Under the pieces are notes generated by a model. It saw only the letters and a list, made by a program, of their open reading frames with translations. It made no database searches and had not been told where the DNA came from. This document shows, in pieces, positions 27,301 to 35,867 of a DNA stretch of 64,000 nt. Position 1 is the first letter of the stretch. Each line of letters begins with the position of its first letter. The DNA is from Cylindrospermum sp. NIES-4074 (lineage in GTDB: Bacteria > Cyanobacteriota > Cyanobacteriia > Cyanobacteriales > Nostocaceae). The stretch is taken from assembly GCA_003994795.1 (NCBI GenBank), contig AP018272.1, forward strand, positions 62,001-126,000, given 5' to 3'. A program made the translations under genes and the position numbers.

Positions 27301-27707
27301 ACTGGGTCAAGGTCTTGGCAAGCGATCGCAGCTGCTTGAATCGGTCGGTCTGGTATTAAGTTAATGTTGTCAGTAAAACGGTGTAGTCCAGGAATCTCTC
27401 GTCCATGTTTAGCAATATGCCACAAAGCAATTTCATCGTGAGTCTTCCCACCACCAAAGCTGGTTTCCAGTCGGATAATGGGAGAACCTACAACTTCCCC
27501 TACCAAACGCCCAAACACTTCCGAGATTAAAGTTTTTAAACCGTCAGTAGCAAAGGTGTTGGCGAAAAAAGCTGTGGGGTCTTGGTAGACTTGGGGCGCT
27601 TTTCCCTCAACGACCAGTCGCAACTTGGCGGCGAATAATTCGGGGGAGAGTTCCCCTGCTAAAATTTCTTCTCTAGGGATGCAAGTTTTAAATACTGAGG
27701 GAAGCAT
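24312..27707 (-). CDS. DUF499-type P-loop ATPase of the Hma-like system
   Basis: Large AAA-like ATPase that typically pairs with DUF1156 methyltransferases in defence islands. Walker A is SFGGGKT with Lys88. Walker B is VIILDE with Asp197-Glu198. The N-terminal RLVVEGKAPQVYQDPTAFFA and EIALWHIAKHG are family-like. The length of 1131 residues is normal except for an in-frame repeat insertion near residues 372-425 (Ser/Thr/Gln/His-rich), made of heptamer units. The gene starts the operon ATPase - small partner - (PIN relic) - methylase. The role of the ATPase in phage restriction is not settled in the literature I know. Confidence 0.88.
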   Translation of the reverse strand: MLPSVFKTCIPREEILAGELSPELFAAKLRLVVEGKAPQVYQDPTAFFANTFATDGLKTLISEVFGRLVGEVVGSPIIRLETSFGGGKTHDEIALWHIAKHGREIPGLHRFTDNINLIPDRPIQAAAIACQDLDPVNGVLHTDTGVTTYTLWGEIAYQIGGVAGYSLLKGSDEQRVSPGTVVLERITQGQPTVIILDEIATYLRKAKAVIVGNSDLAGQVVAFLFALMDLAAACNNLVFVYTLASSSDSFGEETTEIRETISATARQERILKPSTDIEIYNIVKQRMFSSIEANAANNASKEYLQSYKASRINLPDGCKDARYMESIEQSYPFHPELFNLLTKKIASIPNFQRTRGALRLFARVIRHLWQNADGSRLTVHGSRLTADGQNTLTSHQSTLTSQQSPVTSQHSTVTSHQSPVNSQHSTNWIPLIHPHHIPVGVEEEITSDLTARLERPLMRITIQADIYNKDGREAHAQLQDAEWKAAGKPPFSTWVARTILLHSITQGISAGIRRAELNLSLLTPGLEIGFVDTALERLSEVAWYLENDPITTLARFKEEPSINKIIAEEKAQVGITEAKDDLRNRRDTIFAEKFFKLVSAPESPADVDDVSDSIALCLIDFNEATISVTTEGPPPMVEKIFNETGESGKFRTFRNRLLFLVANKQELDRAINNAREFRAILNILNSPNRLQDLSENQQKQLKDKKGSLDLGVRVSLTNAYRHLFYPANDPVKAPKGLMHYTLPAQDSSDVKGKSNQQDVILKALKDCQKIRADDAPFYAPAYILQKVWLSGLTYWTTKALKEAFAKDLSLNILLDAELSKLRDTIRQGLQTGSWDMKVGDKLFIKTDEGKFTLPESIEFSERMVLYRRGILELPKPREIELNAQVMSSNDDLKPVRVRWKASGALTIKLYQDGNLVVGEFRPSDEYEMAIAKTTSFKIIADYGNGEVEERETQASILTYGTGTPRTPNGSEKIGDDWDDLSLFKAKPEEFDREGTPNSVFTQLEDCIKDNQVQGIKSLEISVGQVMDYRRLMTAFPMLIKLPLLIDQTATITVGEQFIRLEYQGPVKGFQSFQGAVNTLLSSPDVKADVSLKLVFEFSSPVEPNGAEISNIKGSLNRNPVDRLNLTAKVTY
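26435..26590. repeat. In-frame heptamer array inside the DUF499 ATPase gene
   Basis: About twenty tandem or near-tandem heptamers of TGACTGG/TGACTGT/TGAGTGT are followed by GTTAACCGTGAACCGTG units. The frame is preserved, giving a run of T-S-H-Q-S-type residues. It is the same repeat family as in the helicase gene. Confidence 0.9.
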
Positions 27708-28480
27708 AGAAATATATTGATGGTTCGGTTTCTAGTTGTCGGTTAACAGCCAACCAGCAACTGTCAACAATTATTTATTTTCAAATATACTAAGCTGTTT
27801 TTCAATCCATCTTAAATGCAAATTGATTGGTCTGCATTCAATCTAACCTGCTATATAAAATCTAGACAAAACTAGACTTTACTTTCTACTTCAATGGGAG
27901 CATGGGAGCGGCTATCCCTCAGTAGACTTACACGCCTTAGCCAGGCGCGATAAGTTAATTGCTGCATTTAGATCCCTATCCATCTCAAAACCACAATTCT
28001 CGCAGTGATAAGTTCTTTGGGATAGAGAAAGATATTCTTTTTTATGTCCACAGCGAGAACAGGTTTTACTTGATGGATAAAATCTATCAGCAATTATGAT
28101 TTGAGAGCCAAATTTTTTAGCTTTATATTCTAGCTGACGCTTAAACTCATAAAACCCACAATCAGCTATTGCCTGGGCTAATTTATGAGCAGATATTTAT
28201 TTGGCTTTAATCCATCTTTATACAAATATTGCCAAGTTGCTAAACCCCAATTATAGGTAAACCTTGCTATGCCAGCGTGTTTAGCCATTAATATTTCTTG
28301 GTTTTTATTTAACTTGAGTTTTGTTTTAATGGATAAAAGCATTGCTCGACCTCAACACTGTATCTTATTATTTAATTCTGACACATTGTGCCTAATTTTT
28401 TAGCCTCCTCATTCCACGTATACGTCACATACTTGTAGTCTTGTCGGTATTTGTACAGGTTTGTCTATTAAATTGTCAAC
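27708..28480. other. Spacer upstream of the DUF499 gene
   Basis: It contains a short copy of the CTGTCAACA-type repeat at about 27737-27768, the likely promoter area of the defence operon, and the tnpB relic at 27912-28344. Nothing else gene-like was seen. Confidence 0.6.
27912..28344 (-). pseudogene. tnpB: TnpB relic with internal deletion
   Basis: The 5' end reads MLLSIKTKLKLNKNQEILMA then TYNWGLATWQYLYK, which is the TnpB/OrfB N-terminus. Around 28197 the frame breaks and the reading resumes near the C-terminus: IADRFYPSSKTCSRCGHKKE, then YHCENCGFEMDRDLNAAINL (zinc finger and final Asp). About two thirds of the gene is missing. The stop is at 27912-27914. Confidence 0.85.
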
Positions 28481-30829
28481 TTAGGACAAGCTCTGCCTGA
28501 AAAAGCCCTCCTCAGCAAATGGCCGGAACCAGCCGGGATTCGCATCTGTCCACGCAGTAGCTTCTTCTACCAACAATTTTTCCCCAGAATCGATGTAAAA
28601 TTGCATTTTGGCAATTATCTCCAGACGTTCGCGCTCTTGACCACTGATGATTCGGCCTACAATCACACCGTATTGCCGCACCTTACGCCTAGCATGGCTT
28701 ATTGCCATTAACCGCAGTTTTGTCACTCGCTTCAGCTCTTCAATGCTTAATGAATCATCAGCAGTAGAATCACCGTCAAATGAACCCTGCAACCCGTTGT
28801 GATCACTTTGAGGTGATAATTCTGGTGTCACAGAAGCAAGTGTCGAATCACCGACAGATGAACTTTGCCCCCCGTTATTGAGAATTTCTTGTGGTGGTTC
28901 TGGTGTCAAGGCAGTAATTGTCGAAACTACAGCCAGTCCGTTATCCCCCAGCATTGATAAATTTTGTTTATCTAATTTTGGCGACTCGCCACGGTCAGAA
29001 TAATATAATAAATCCTGATGGCAATCGAGTTGATTTGATTGTAAAATATTAGGAAAAACTGATTTCTCTAATTGATTGCTAGGTTGATTTAAATCAATTT
29101 CAGCACTATCAGCAAAATTTATGAGTTCCCGATTTTTTACTACCTGGGTTACTCCTGAGTCTTTTTGACAAAGCGAGCTTTGTTCAATTACCCCTGCGGC
29201 TTCCAGCCCTTGAGGGGCTGTAGCCGCAGGTGGTAAACATAAAACCTTCATATAGGTCAATTGCCCGTAATACTCCTCTGGGTATAGGTTTCGGGCTGTC
29301 TGTTTTTTACTCACTTGACTCTTTTGGTAAAACTGCCCGTAATACTCCTCTGAGTAAGGGTTTGCACTATTTTCCAGATGGCTACTATTTTCTAGGTTGA
29401 TGCTATTTTCTGGGATATTGTTTGCTGCTTTTATGCTGTTTTCTACCCAAGGGTCTGGGATGTACCTTTGGGGATGCCATAGGTGTTTGTGTTTGTATAG
29501 TGTGTCTTGGCTCAATGTTTTGTTGTACCGACGTTTATGTTCTGCACTTATCTGCTTGCCTCTTTCGGTTACTCCCTCTTTTAAGCCTGTATCCCACTCT
29601 AATGCTTTAACTATGTCCTGAATTCGTTTTTGCGCTCGCTCACTACGTTCCTGGTTTTGGGCAATTCGTCGGTCAAATGGGATTACGTTGTCTAAGTCAG
29701 GGGATTTTTTTACTTCTCTACCACCAGCTATGGCTAGGGCATAGGTGTTGGCAAATGTTCCTAACAGACGTTGGGGATAACTGGCGTAAGGGGTATACCA
29801 TTTATGCCTAATTGTGCATTCTACCCAATCTCTAACTCTTGCTTCGATTTCATGTTGGTGGCGACAATATTGTGTGTAGCCAGGGGCGTCTACGGCGGTG
29901 GAGAGGCAAAATTCGACTAATTTATCACCCTCTAAGTCCAAAAAGACGATTCCGTAGCCTACAAAGATTTGTAGGAGGGTGTTTGTTTGTCCTTTTCCTG
30001 TCCAGCCTGTGGTAATGATTTCTTCCCAGTTGGTACGCCACTGTGCAACGTCAGCAGACTCTTGCTTGCGATATCTCTCCCGTGTAATTTGTTTTTTGGC
30101 TTTTTTCGCTACCCGTTTTAGTTTGGTTAAATCTTGCCGACTGGCCGCGCGATCGCAATAGTCGAGAAAGACGGAAACCGAGTCACTAATAGGTTGTAAG
30201 TCGTTATCCAGTAAAAATGACCCGCTACTTGGTTGCATGGGGCAGCGGATGGCTTTGTAGTTGGTTATTTGTTTTTCACTGTAGGCTTTGGTGTTGGGGA
30301 AGATTTCTAGGTGTCCTTGGCGCAGGACAAAGCCTGCATTTCTTAAGGTAATCTCCAGAGCGCAGGCTAGGGTAAAAGTGGATAGGGGAGATGCAAAGGT
30401 TAGGATCAGGTGATAGCCACCACTAAAGCTGGACTGGAGGATGATGATATCGACTATGCCGATGTCCTCTAACGCCCCTTTGATACGATTTATAGATTCA
30501 ATGTTGTGGTAGTCACCGAAGAAGTCTAAATCGATTGTGGCGTAACGAGTTGTGTCGTCAAAGCGGAGACCTACTAGTTTCGACTTGTCTTGGTGCAGTT
30601 TCCACAGTTGGGAGGGATGGAGGTAATGGTCGATGGTGCGCCATGCTGGTTTTCCTCCTTCAACTTGATTGGGGGCAACTATCGCCCCAAATGGATGCCA
30701 AAAGCGCTCTACGTAGCGTTTACCCACGGATTCTGCGGGCAGATGGGGTTTGATTTTCTTTTTTGAAGACTGTGAAAGGCTTAATTGGGGCTTGTTCTCG
30801 ACATCTGCCCCGAAATTTTCTGGGAACAT
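28481..30829 (-). CDS. Archaeo-eukaryotic primase-like plasmid replication protein
   Basis: The N-terminal 220 residues look like an archaeo-eukaryotic primase catalytic domain: ATIDLDF with Asp100 and Asp102 (metal ligands), SFSGGYHLIL with Ser136-His140, and IRCPMQPSSGSFLLD ending at Asp208. These match the hDhD, SxH and third-Asp motifs of AEP primases used as plasmid Rep proteins. Residues 280-360 contain a GKGQTNTLLQI stretch and a conserved-looking helical domain, like the helicase-linker domain of such proteins. The C-terminal 300 residues are low-complexity with a duplicated YYGQ segment (SEEYYGQ / PEEYYGQ), caused by a DNA direct repeat at 29263-29290 and 29331-29361. Role as replication initiator is inferred from the fold and from the nearby ParB-like gene. 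Confidence 0.7.
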   Translation of the reverse strand: MFPENFGADVENKPQLSLSQSSKKKIKPHLPAESVGKRYVERFWHPFGAIVAPNQVEGGKPAWRTIDHYLHPSQLWKLHQDKSKLVGLRFDDTTRYATIDLDFFGDYHNIESINRIKGALEDIGIVDIIILQSSFSGGYHLILTFASPLSTFTLACALEITLRNAGFVLRQGHLEIFPNTKAYSEKQITNYKAIRCPMQPSSGSFLLDNDLQPISDSVSVFLDYCDRAASRQDLTKLKRVAKKAKKQITRERYRKQESADVAQWRTNWEEIITTGWTGKGQTNTLLQIFVGYGIVFLDLEGDKLVEFCLSTAVDAPGYTQYCRHQHEIEARVRDWVECTIRHKWYTPYASYPQRLLGTFANTYALAIAGGREVKKSPDLDNVIPFDRRIAQNQERSERAQKRIQDIVKALEWDTGLKEGVTERGKQISAEHKRRYNKTLSQDTLYKHKHLWHPQRYIPDPWVENSIKAANNIPENSINLENSSHLENSANPYSEEYYGQFYQKSQVSKKQTARNLYPEEYYGQLTYMKVLCLPPAATAPQGLEAAGVIEQSSLCQKDSGVTQVVKNRELINFADSAEIDLNQPSNQLEKSVFPNILQSNQLDCHQDLLYYSDRGESPKLDKQNLSMLGDNGLAVVSTITALTPEPPQEILNNGGQSSSVGDSTLASVTPELSPQSDHNGLQGSFDGDSTADDSLSIEELKRVTKLRLMAISHARRKVRQYGVIVGRIISGQERERLEIIAKMQFYIDSGEKLLVEEATAWTDANPGWFRPFAEEGFFRQSLS

Positions 30830-31481
30830 GAGTGACTGTCCTGATGATTTTTGTGCATCAGGTAGCCTCGCTGTTAGTCAAAATGTGTTAGCCTAAATTT
30901 GAAATTTTTTTTAGATTGAATCAATCAATCAATCAATCAAGCGTTGGTTATTCGCTTGTTGGAGGCGACTGGTAATCGTCTCATGGTTAAAAGCAAACAG
31001 AGGTTTATACTTGTTTAGGCTTAGACATACGTAGGCTTAGACTAGCATTTAGTCCAACACGCTTGACCAACAACAATGCGGCTACCCAACTTTTTTTTGG
31101 TAATTATTCAAATGAGGCAGTTCTAGCGAAGTTGTCACCAGAATCTCCGCGCCCTTCGCGTAGTGTCTTAGAGAGAGAAAGCCCCTGGCTTTAGCCGTGA
31201 GGTTTCTGACTAAATCTAGAAAAGAGTTTTGGGATAACACTACAAAGCTAGCAACACCTACAAGTGTCACCCCACATTGGCTCTTGTTAGTAAAACTGGT
31301 GAAGATGAAATTACTCATACTCCACCACCGAGTTAAAAAACAAAAAACAGTCAAACATCTTCATACGAGTTCAGCACCCAAAAAAGTTAACTTGTACTGC
31401 AATTAGTATTGAGATGCTAATCTATTAGGTAACGTTAAATTATGGGATAAATTTCCTGCTAGATTAACCGCTCACAGCTAT
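30830..31481. other. Repeat-bearing spacer upstream of the primase gene, candidate origin
   Basis: It holds an inverted repeat CCTGATG/CATCAGG (30840-30846 and 30856-30862), a tandem ATCA microsatellite at about 30920-30940, and two direct copies of TAGGCTTAGAC (31016-31026 and 31032-31042, 16 bp apart). A GC-rich interspersed repeat lies at about 31146-31200. Short direct repeats next to a Rep gene suggest an origin, but the copies are few. Confidence 0.35.
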
Positions 31482-32684
31482 CTAGGCAGCACGAATATTA
31501 TCCTTATTTCTATTTACAGATACTTCCATTGCTTTCATTTGGGTCTTATAATCCTCCCAAGTTTTTTCAAACACGTCAGACTCATACATTCGCAACAAGA
31601 CCTCCTCTTTATCAGTCAAATTGGGAAGTTTCAACAATTCCGCTAAAGACACCTGAACTGGGAAAACATCACTAAACTTTTGCATTAAGCAAAATATTCT
31701 CCTCCTCTGTGACGCAGATGGTTCGGAAAGCAACTCTGCATCAATCTGTCGCGGACGTAGATTCACAATTTCAAGGCTCATATTCACTAAATTTCTCAAT
31801 CCAAACACAACAAATTCATTAGTTATACCAATAACTCGTCCCACAATTTCCAACTCTGGCCGCAGTCTCTTCTTGAATTGATATACTTGGTCAAGCTGGA
31901 AACGCCGAAACGGGTTGCGTTCGCCACTACGTATCCAAGCAATACCATCGGCTATACTACCTATCTCACCTGCCTCAATCAGGTCTATCACCTGGTAACA
32001 GATATCTTGATTGCAAACAAACTTGTACGCTGCATCAATACTCCGGTTAAATTCCATCTCCAGTGCAACAACTGCCTTAAATTTTTCCAGTTCTCGTAAT
32101 TGAGAAATTAAATCAAATACTTTCTTACCCTTGTGATAACTGCCAACACTTAAATTTAGATTTTCTGAAACCTCCTGAATCACTCGCTTACCCTTTACTA
32201 ATTGAGACTTACTGTCATTTAGCGAATGATTCAAATTTGAATCATTCGATTGATTCAAACGACGAGCGTTCTCCCTTTGTCTTTCTTTCGCCTGCGGACG
32301 AAGTACCCTCTCCCAGTACTGCCCCTCGTGAAATTTCTGGTAATGAGTCTTCCCGCCTTCCCGGTGGAGATTAAAGTCAAGCACTAGTTTCAAATCTTCT
32401 TCAGGCGAACCAGACTCGACAAATTCCACTTTCACAGCGGAAATTAAGAGCTTGCGAGCTATCTGCAATCGACACTTACCTGCCAAGACGACATTTACAC
32501 CAGTACGCGCAGATACTTTCAAGGATTCAAGAATCCCTTTTTCTGAGATACTTTTTTCCAAAGCCGGACGATCTTCATTCTCACCATATATTTCTATCAG
32601 CTTCGGATGAACAACCAACTCCGCAGGAGAAATATATACAATTGCCGGATTATGCACCTGAGACATATTTATACTCCGGGTCAC
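31482..32684 (-). CDS. ParB-like partition protein
   Basis: 400 residues. The N-terminal domain (about 15-115) has the ParB/Spo0J-type layout: ISPAELVVHPK, ALEKSISEKGILESLKV, then VVLAGKCRLQIARKL in place of the usual GHRRLRAA box, followed by a long charged helix. A central helix-turn-helix-like region is likely around residues 155-200 (VIQEVSENLNLSVGSYHKGK). The C-terminal 200 residues are not recognised. No ParA gene is visible nearby. It probably serves plasmid segregation or acts as a ParB-type regulator. Met7 is an alternative start. Confidence 0.65.
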   Translation of the reverse strand: MTRSINMSQVHNPAIVYISPAELVVHPKLIEIYGENEDRPALEKSISEKGILESLKVSARTGVNVVLAGKCRLQIARKLLISAVKVEFVESGSPEEDLKLVLDFNLHREGGKTHYQKFHEGQYWERVLRPQAKERQRENARRLNQSNDSNLNHSLNDSKSQLVKGKRVIQEVSENLNLSVGSYHKGKKVFDLISQLRELEKFKAVVALEMEFNRSIDAAYKFVCNQDICYQVIDLIEAGEIGSIADGIAWIRSGERNPFRRFQLDQVYQFKKRLRPELEIVGRVIGITNEFVVFGLRNLVNMSLEIVNLRPRQIDAELLSEPSASQRRRIFCLMQKFSDVFPVQVSLAELLKLPNLTDKEEVLLRMYESDVFEKTWEDYKTQMKAMEVSVNRNKDNIRAA

Positions 32685-32967
32685 AAATTGTCACTCAAAA
32701 GATAATTTCAAGAAGTGAAAAGCCTAAGCAAAAACCAAAAAAGTCTTAAGCAGCAAGACTTTTATCACTTTCATCCATTGCTGAAAGTGACAATTTTCAA
32801 AGATAATTAAATCTTGTAAATAGCAAAATATTACCTACCAGAAAAACTCAAGGGAGAGAATCTTTCAGATAGGAAACTATTATTCCCAACCCATTGAAAA
32901 CCAATACTACTGAAAAGATATTTCACACACTGGTATTTGGGAAAAATACATCTATCTAAAGAAATAT

Positions 32968-32997
32968 TTGTAAAACTGGGTAAACTCATGATATGAT
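32968..32997 (+). promoter_or_regulatory. Sigma70-type promoter
   Basis: TTGTAA (32968-32973), an 18-bp spacer and TATGAT (32992-32997). Transcription would start near 33004 and enter the two hairpins upstream of the HTH gene. Confidence 0.5.
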
Positions 32998-33023
32998 GGC
33001 CCTAGATAATTAAATTGACAAAA

Positions 33024-33065
33024 CAAAGTTCCGTCCTGTTCTAGTAACAGGTGGACTTGTTTTTT
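33024..33065 (+). terminator. Hairpin with T-tract downstream of the promoter
   Basis: CCTGTT (33035-33040) pairs with AACAGG (33046-33051) around CTAGT. An outer AAGT(T)CC/GGACTT stem extends it, and six T follow (33060-33065). It looks like an intrinsic terminator about 60 nt after the predicted start, so the promoter may make a small RNA or an attenuated leader. Confidence 0.5.
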
Positions 33066-33067
33066 CC

Positions 33068-33096
33068 TCAAAGCCCTGGTGCAAACAGGGCTTTGA
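33068..33096. promoter_or_regulatory. Perfect 11-bp-stem hairpin
   Basis: TCAAAGCCCTG pairs with CAGGGCTTTGA around a 7-nt loop GTGCAAA. It lies between the terminator-like hairpin and the HTH gene. It has no T-tract, so it may be a leader structure. Confidence 0.55.
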
Positions 33097-33190
33097 GTGA
33101 ATCTTTAGGAAAAATGGACTCTACAAAAAAAGTATATCAGGCTTCGTTCCATTTGGCAAAATTGTAGGTTTAAGCGGGGTAAATACTGAA

Positions 33191-33643
33191 ATGCCTCATA
33201 TTCAAATATTGAATCCTATTGAAAAGCAAGTATTAGAGCATATAGCAGCCACCGGCAGCGATGAAATGATCAAGAGAGCAAACATCCTGCTAGAGCTTAA
33301 TAGTGGGGAAAATCATAAAAATATAGTAAAAAAACTTGGTGTAGCCAAGCAAACAGTAACAAACTGGAAGAAAAAGTGGACATCAAGTACCATAACATCG
33401 GAAACCTTGGAAGATGCGATCGCAAAGGTAAATGATGTATTAGGTGTGAACGCAGGCAGACCAAAGAAGTGCAAGAGGGCAGAGGCGAGCAAAATCGTTG
33501 AAATTAGCGAATGGAGCAAGAACCGAAAACCCAGTCGTTCAAAGCACCATTACCATATGCAAGTTGCTGAAGAAGCAAAGAGCAGGGGGCTGCCAGCACT
33601 ATCGCCAAGAAGTATAGGTCGGATCTTGGAAGCGCAACCCTAA
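33191..33643 (+). CDS. IS630-like helix-turn-helix protein
   Basis: 150 residues resembling the N-terminal DNA-binding half of IS630-type transposases: a helical first segment, then HKNIVKKLGVAKQTVTNWKK as a clear helix-turn-helix (residues about 38-57), and a C-terminal winged-helix-like part ending SPRSIGRILEAQP. The DDE catalytic half is absent downstream, so it is either a truncated transposase or a regulator derived from one. Confidence 0.6.
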   Translation: MPHIQILNPIEKQVLEHIAATGSDEMIKRANILLELNSGENHKNIVKKLGVAKQTVTNWKKKWTSSTITSETLEDAIAKVNDVLGVNAGRPKKCKRAEASKIVEISEWSKNRKPSRSKHHYHMQVAEEAKSRGLPALSPRSIGRILEAQP

Positions 33644-34069
33644 TAGCATAACGAGGCGCAGGAACTAATCCATTCTCTACTCCATTAGTCCAAGCAATTG
33701 CATCATTACATCCCCACCCTGCTTTGCTGCGGAACGCTGCTGCGAACGCTGAGGATGGGGAATTCCGCGAAATGGTTAAAAAGTTTGCCCGAATTGTCGC
33801 CAACAACAATTGGTCGCCGCCTCTAAGCAAAAGAAGCAGTAAGAAAAATTGATAATTCCCTTAAACCATTCCAACCACTGGGATGGTTTAATTTTTGCAT
33901 CCATCATAATTCAGCTAAAGTACATAACGTAGTATAGTCAAACGTTGGGTAACAAGCGAATAGCACTAATAGCACAGCAGTATATTTAGCAACATAAAGC
34001 TGTGAACGTCTAATGGAAGATTTATCGCGCCAAAGTGAGTGCAGTCGTGCAAATTGAGAGAGAATAGTT
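33644..34069. other. Spacer with a GC-rich repeat, no clear gene
   Basis: A palindromic stretch near 33710-33765 (CCCCACCCTGC...GAGGATGGGG, with GCGAACGCTG units) belongs to the interspersed repeat class. The rest shows no supported gene. The last 100 bp is the leader of the recombinase gene. Confidence 0.4.
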
Positions 34070-35152
34070 TTGATATCGAAAAGGCCCGTTTTCGCGCTCA
34101 ATGCTATGTCCGATACTCCATATCCCCAAGAGCGTGCATCCCCAAAAGCAAGCGATGAGACTCCTATTGCTCGTGCGGTAGAGTCATTAAAAAAATCTCT
34201 TGAAGCCCCAATTGAGCGGTATTTTGCGGCAACGGAGGATGAGCAGGATGTCATTGCTTTGATGCTTGCCAATATTCGCGCACCCAGCACCCGGCGCGAA
34301 TACCAAAAAGATTTGCGAAAGTTCTTCGTGGCTATGACTGGTATTGAGCCGAATTCTGACAGCGTGTTGGAGTTTCTGCACCTGACTGAGAAGCGGGCGG
34401 TGGCGGTGGTGTTGAAATATAAGGCCAAGCTACTGGCACAGGGGTTGAAGGAAGCAACAGTCAACCGTCGCCTCAGCAGCATTAAATCGTTGGTGAAGTT
34501 TGCCCGCAAATTGGGTGTGTGTAGCTACACGCTAGAAGATGTAGAGTTGGAAAAGGTAAAAGCGTATCGAGATACTTCTGGGGTGGATGCCCAAACCATC
34601 GACAGTGTAGTCCAGCAGATTTCGCGCTCAACAGTTCATGGGAAACGAGATTATGCGCTGTTGCGGCTGTTGTGGGAAAATTTACTGCGACGTAATGAGG
34701 TGAGTCAATTAAATATTAAAGACTTCGACCCCCCAAATGGCAGGTTGCGGATTTTGGGAAAAGGGCAAGGTACGAATGATGAATGGGTAAAACTGTCAGT
34801 AGCAACAGTTAATGCTATCTGTGATTGGTTGCAAGTCCGGGGGAATATTACCGCCTCCTCACCCCTATTTATCGCCCTTGATAACCGTAGCAAAGGGCAT
34901 CGCCTCACTGGGGACGGCATCCGCAAAATTGTTGTCAATTATTTTGATGCAGCTGGTGTGAAAAAGTTAATGTCACCGCACCGCATCCGCCATAGTGGGA
35001 TTACAACTCTTTTAGAAGCAACCCAAGGGGATGTGCGAAAGACGCAAAAAGTCAGCCGTCATGCCAAGCTGGATGTGCTGATCCAGTACGACGATAACCG
35101 TAAACAAGGTCAGTTAGAGATGACAAATTTGTTGGCAGATATGATTGACTAG
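34070..35152 (+). CDS. Tyrosine recombinase (XerC/D-like integrase)
   Basis: Site-specific recombinase of 360 residues. The N-terminal core-binding domain is at about residues 60-150 (APSTRREYQKDLRKF, VNRRLSSIKSLVKFA). Catalytic residues in order are Arg208, Lys231, His304, Arg307, His331 and the nucleophile Tyr340 (HRIRHSG; SRHAKLDVLIQY). The complete set suggests an active enzyme, perhaps for plasmid dimer resolution or integration. An ATG at residue 13 is an alternative start. No att-like duplication was recognised next to it. Confidence 0.88.
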   Translation: MISKRPVFALNAMSDTPYPQERASPKASDETPIARAVESLKKSLEAPIERYFAATEDEQDVIALMLANIRAPSTRREYQKDLRKFFVAMTGIEPNSDSVLEFLHLTEKRAVAVVLKYKAKLLAQGLKEATVNRRLSSIKSLVKFARKLGVCSYTLEDVELEKVKAYRDTSGVDAQTIDSVVQQISRSTVHGKRDYALLRLLWENLLRRNEVSQLNIKDFDPPNGRLRILGKGQGTNDEWVKLSVATVNAICDWLQVRGNITASSPLFIALDNRSKGHRLTGDGIRKIVVNYFDAAGVKKLMSPHRIRHSGITTLLEATQGDVRKTQKVSRHAKLDVLIQYDDNRKQGQLEMTNLLADMID

Positions 35153-35330
35153 GTGGATGCCTAAGCCAGGAAGTCACCCCCTGACTCGGCTACAAACAAA
35201 AGCGATAACATTCAACAATGGCTGGCATACTCAGATAACTGGACGAGTGCTCCCGGCGCAGAGCGCCCGCCGGAGGCATGGAGAGGGAGCGCTCCTTTAT
35301 GAGGCTCCCAGCGCAGAGCGATCGCATCTA

Positions 35331-35586
35331 AGGCTATCAAGGGATTTGCAAGCTACATTCTAATAGTCGTTTGCCTCACAAAAAACCCAGGGGAGGCAAG
35401 TTAACCGAAGAACAAAAGCAATCCAACCGTACCTTAGCTCGTCGTCGCGTCGTGATTGAACATATCAATCGACGTTTAAAAGTTTTTCGGATTTTGAGTC
35501 AACGCTACCGCAATCGCCGCAAACGTTTTGGATTACGCTGTCACTTAATTGCTGGGATTTATAACTACGAACTTCGGATAAGCTAA
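35331..35586 (+). pseudogene. IS5-type transposase C-terminal remnant
   Basis: The reading includes GYQGI followed by LPHKKPRGGKLT and RRRVVIEHINRRLKVFRIL, then a RFGLRCHLIAGIYNYEL ending, which are the final conserved Glu region and tail of IS5-family DDE transposases. Everything upstream is missing and replaced by a GC-rich repeat. Confidence 0.75.
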
Positions 35587-35603
35587 ATTTACCTTTGATT
35601 TAG

Positions 35604-35795
35604 TTAGCCCCCCATGATATCACAAAACTTTTTTGCAAGAGGTCTAATCAAATGTGTTCCGGCTTCAATCAACAACACCAAACGTACCTCTAGGAAAGCC
35701 GCTCGTGTCCCTGGCCGTGTTCCTGGATATCCAAAAACTCTGGCATTTTCTTGTGTATCCGGGACATCGAAAACTGTTCCATCCACCAGTTGCAT
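35604..35795 (-). pseudogene. IS4-family transposase fragment
   Basis: LVDGTVFDVPDTQENARVFG, then GYPGTRPGTRAAF and VRLVLLIEAGTHLI form the first catalytic Asp region of cyanobacterial IS4-type transposases. Only about 50 residues remain. Confidence 0.7.
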
Positions 35796-35867
35796 TCAAT
35801 CTCAGTACACTTGGGTGATAAATCTTAGTCTATCTGGTTTTTGGCTTAACCGAACCGCATTGGTAAT

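Larger units (their letters stand above)
32685..33190. promoter_or_regulatory. Spacer between the ParB-like and HTH genes: inverted repeats, promoter, hairpins
   Basis: On the ParB side there are AATTGTCACT and AGTGACAATT inverted repeats about 90 bp apart, which could be a centromere or operator. A short hairpin AAGTCTT/AAGACTT lies at about 32742-32763. On the HTH side a sigma70-like promoter and two hairpins occur (listed separately). Confidence 0.45.

Noticed and set aside
31082-31354. 90-codon minus-strand frame upstream of the primase gene
   Set aside because: It runs through an interspersed repeat and has no recognisable protein features.
33504-33830. Minus-strand open frame of 108 codons over the HTH gene end
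   Set aside because: It overlaps the HTH gene and a GC-rich repeat, and its residues show no domain pattern.
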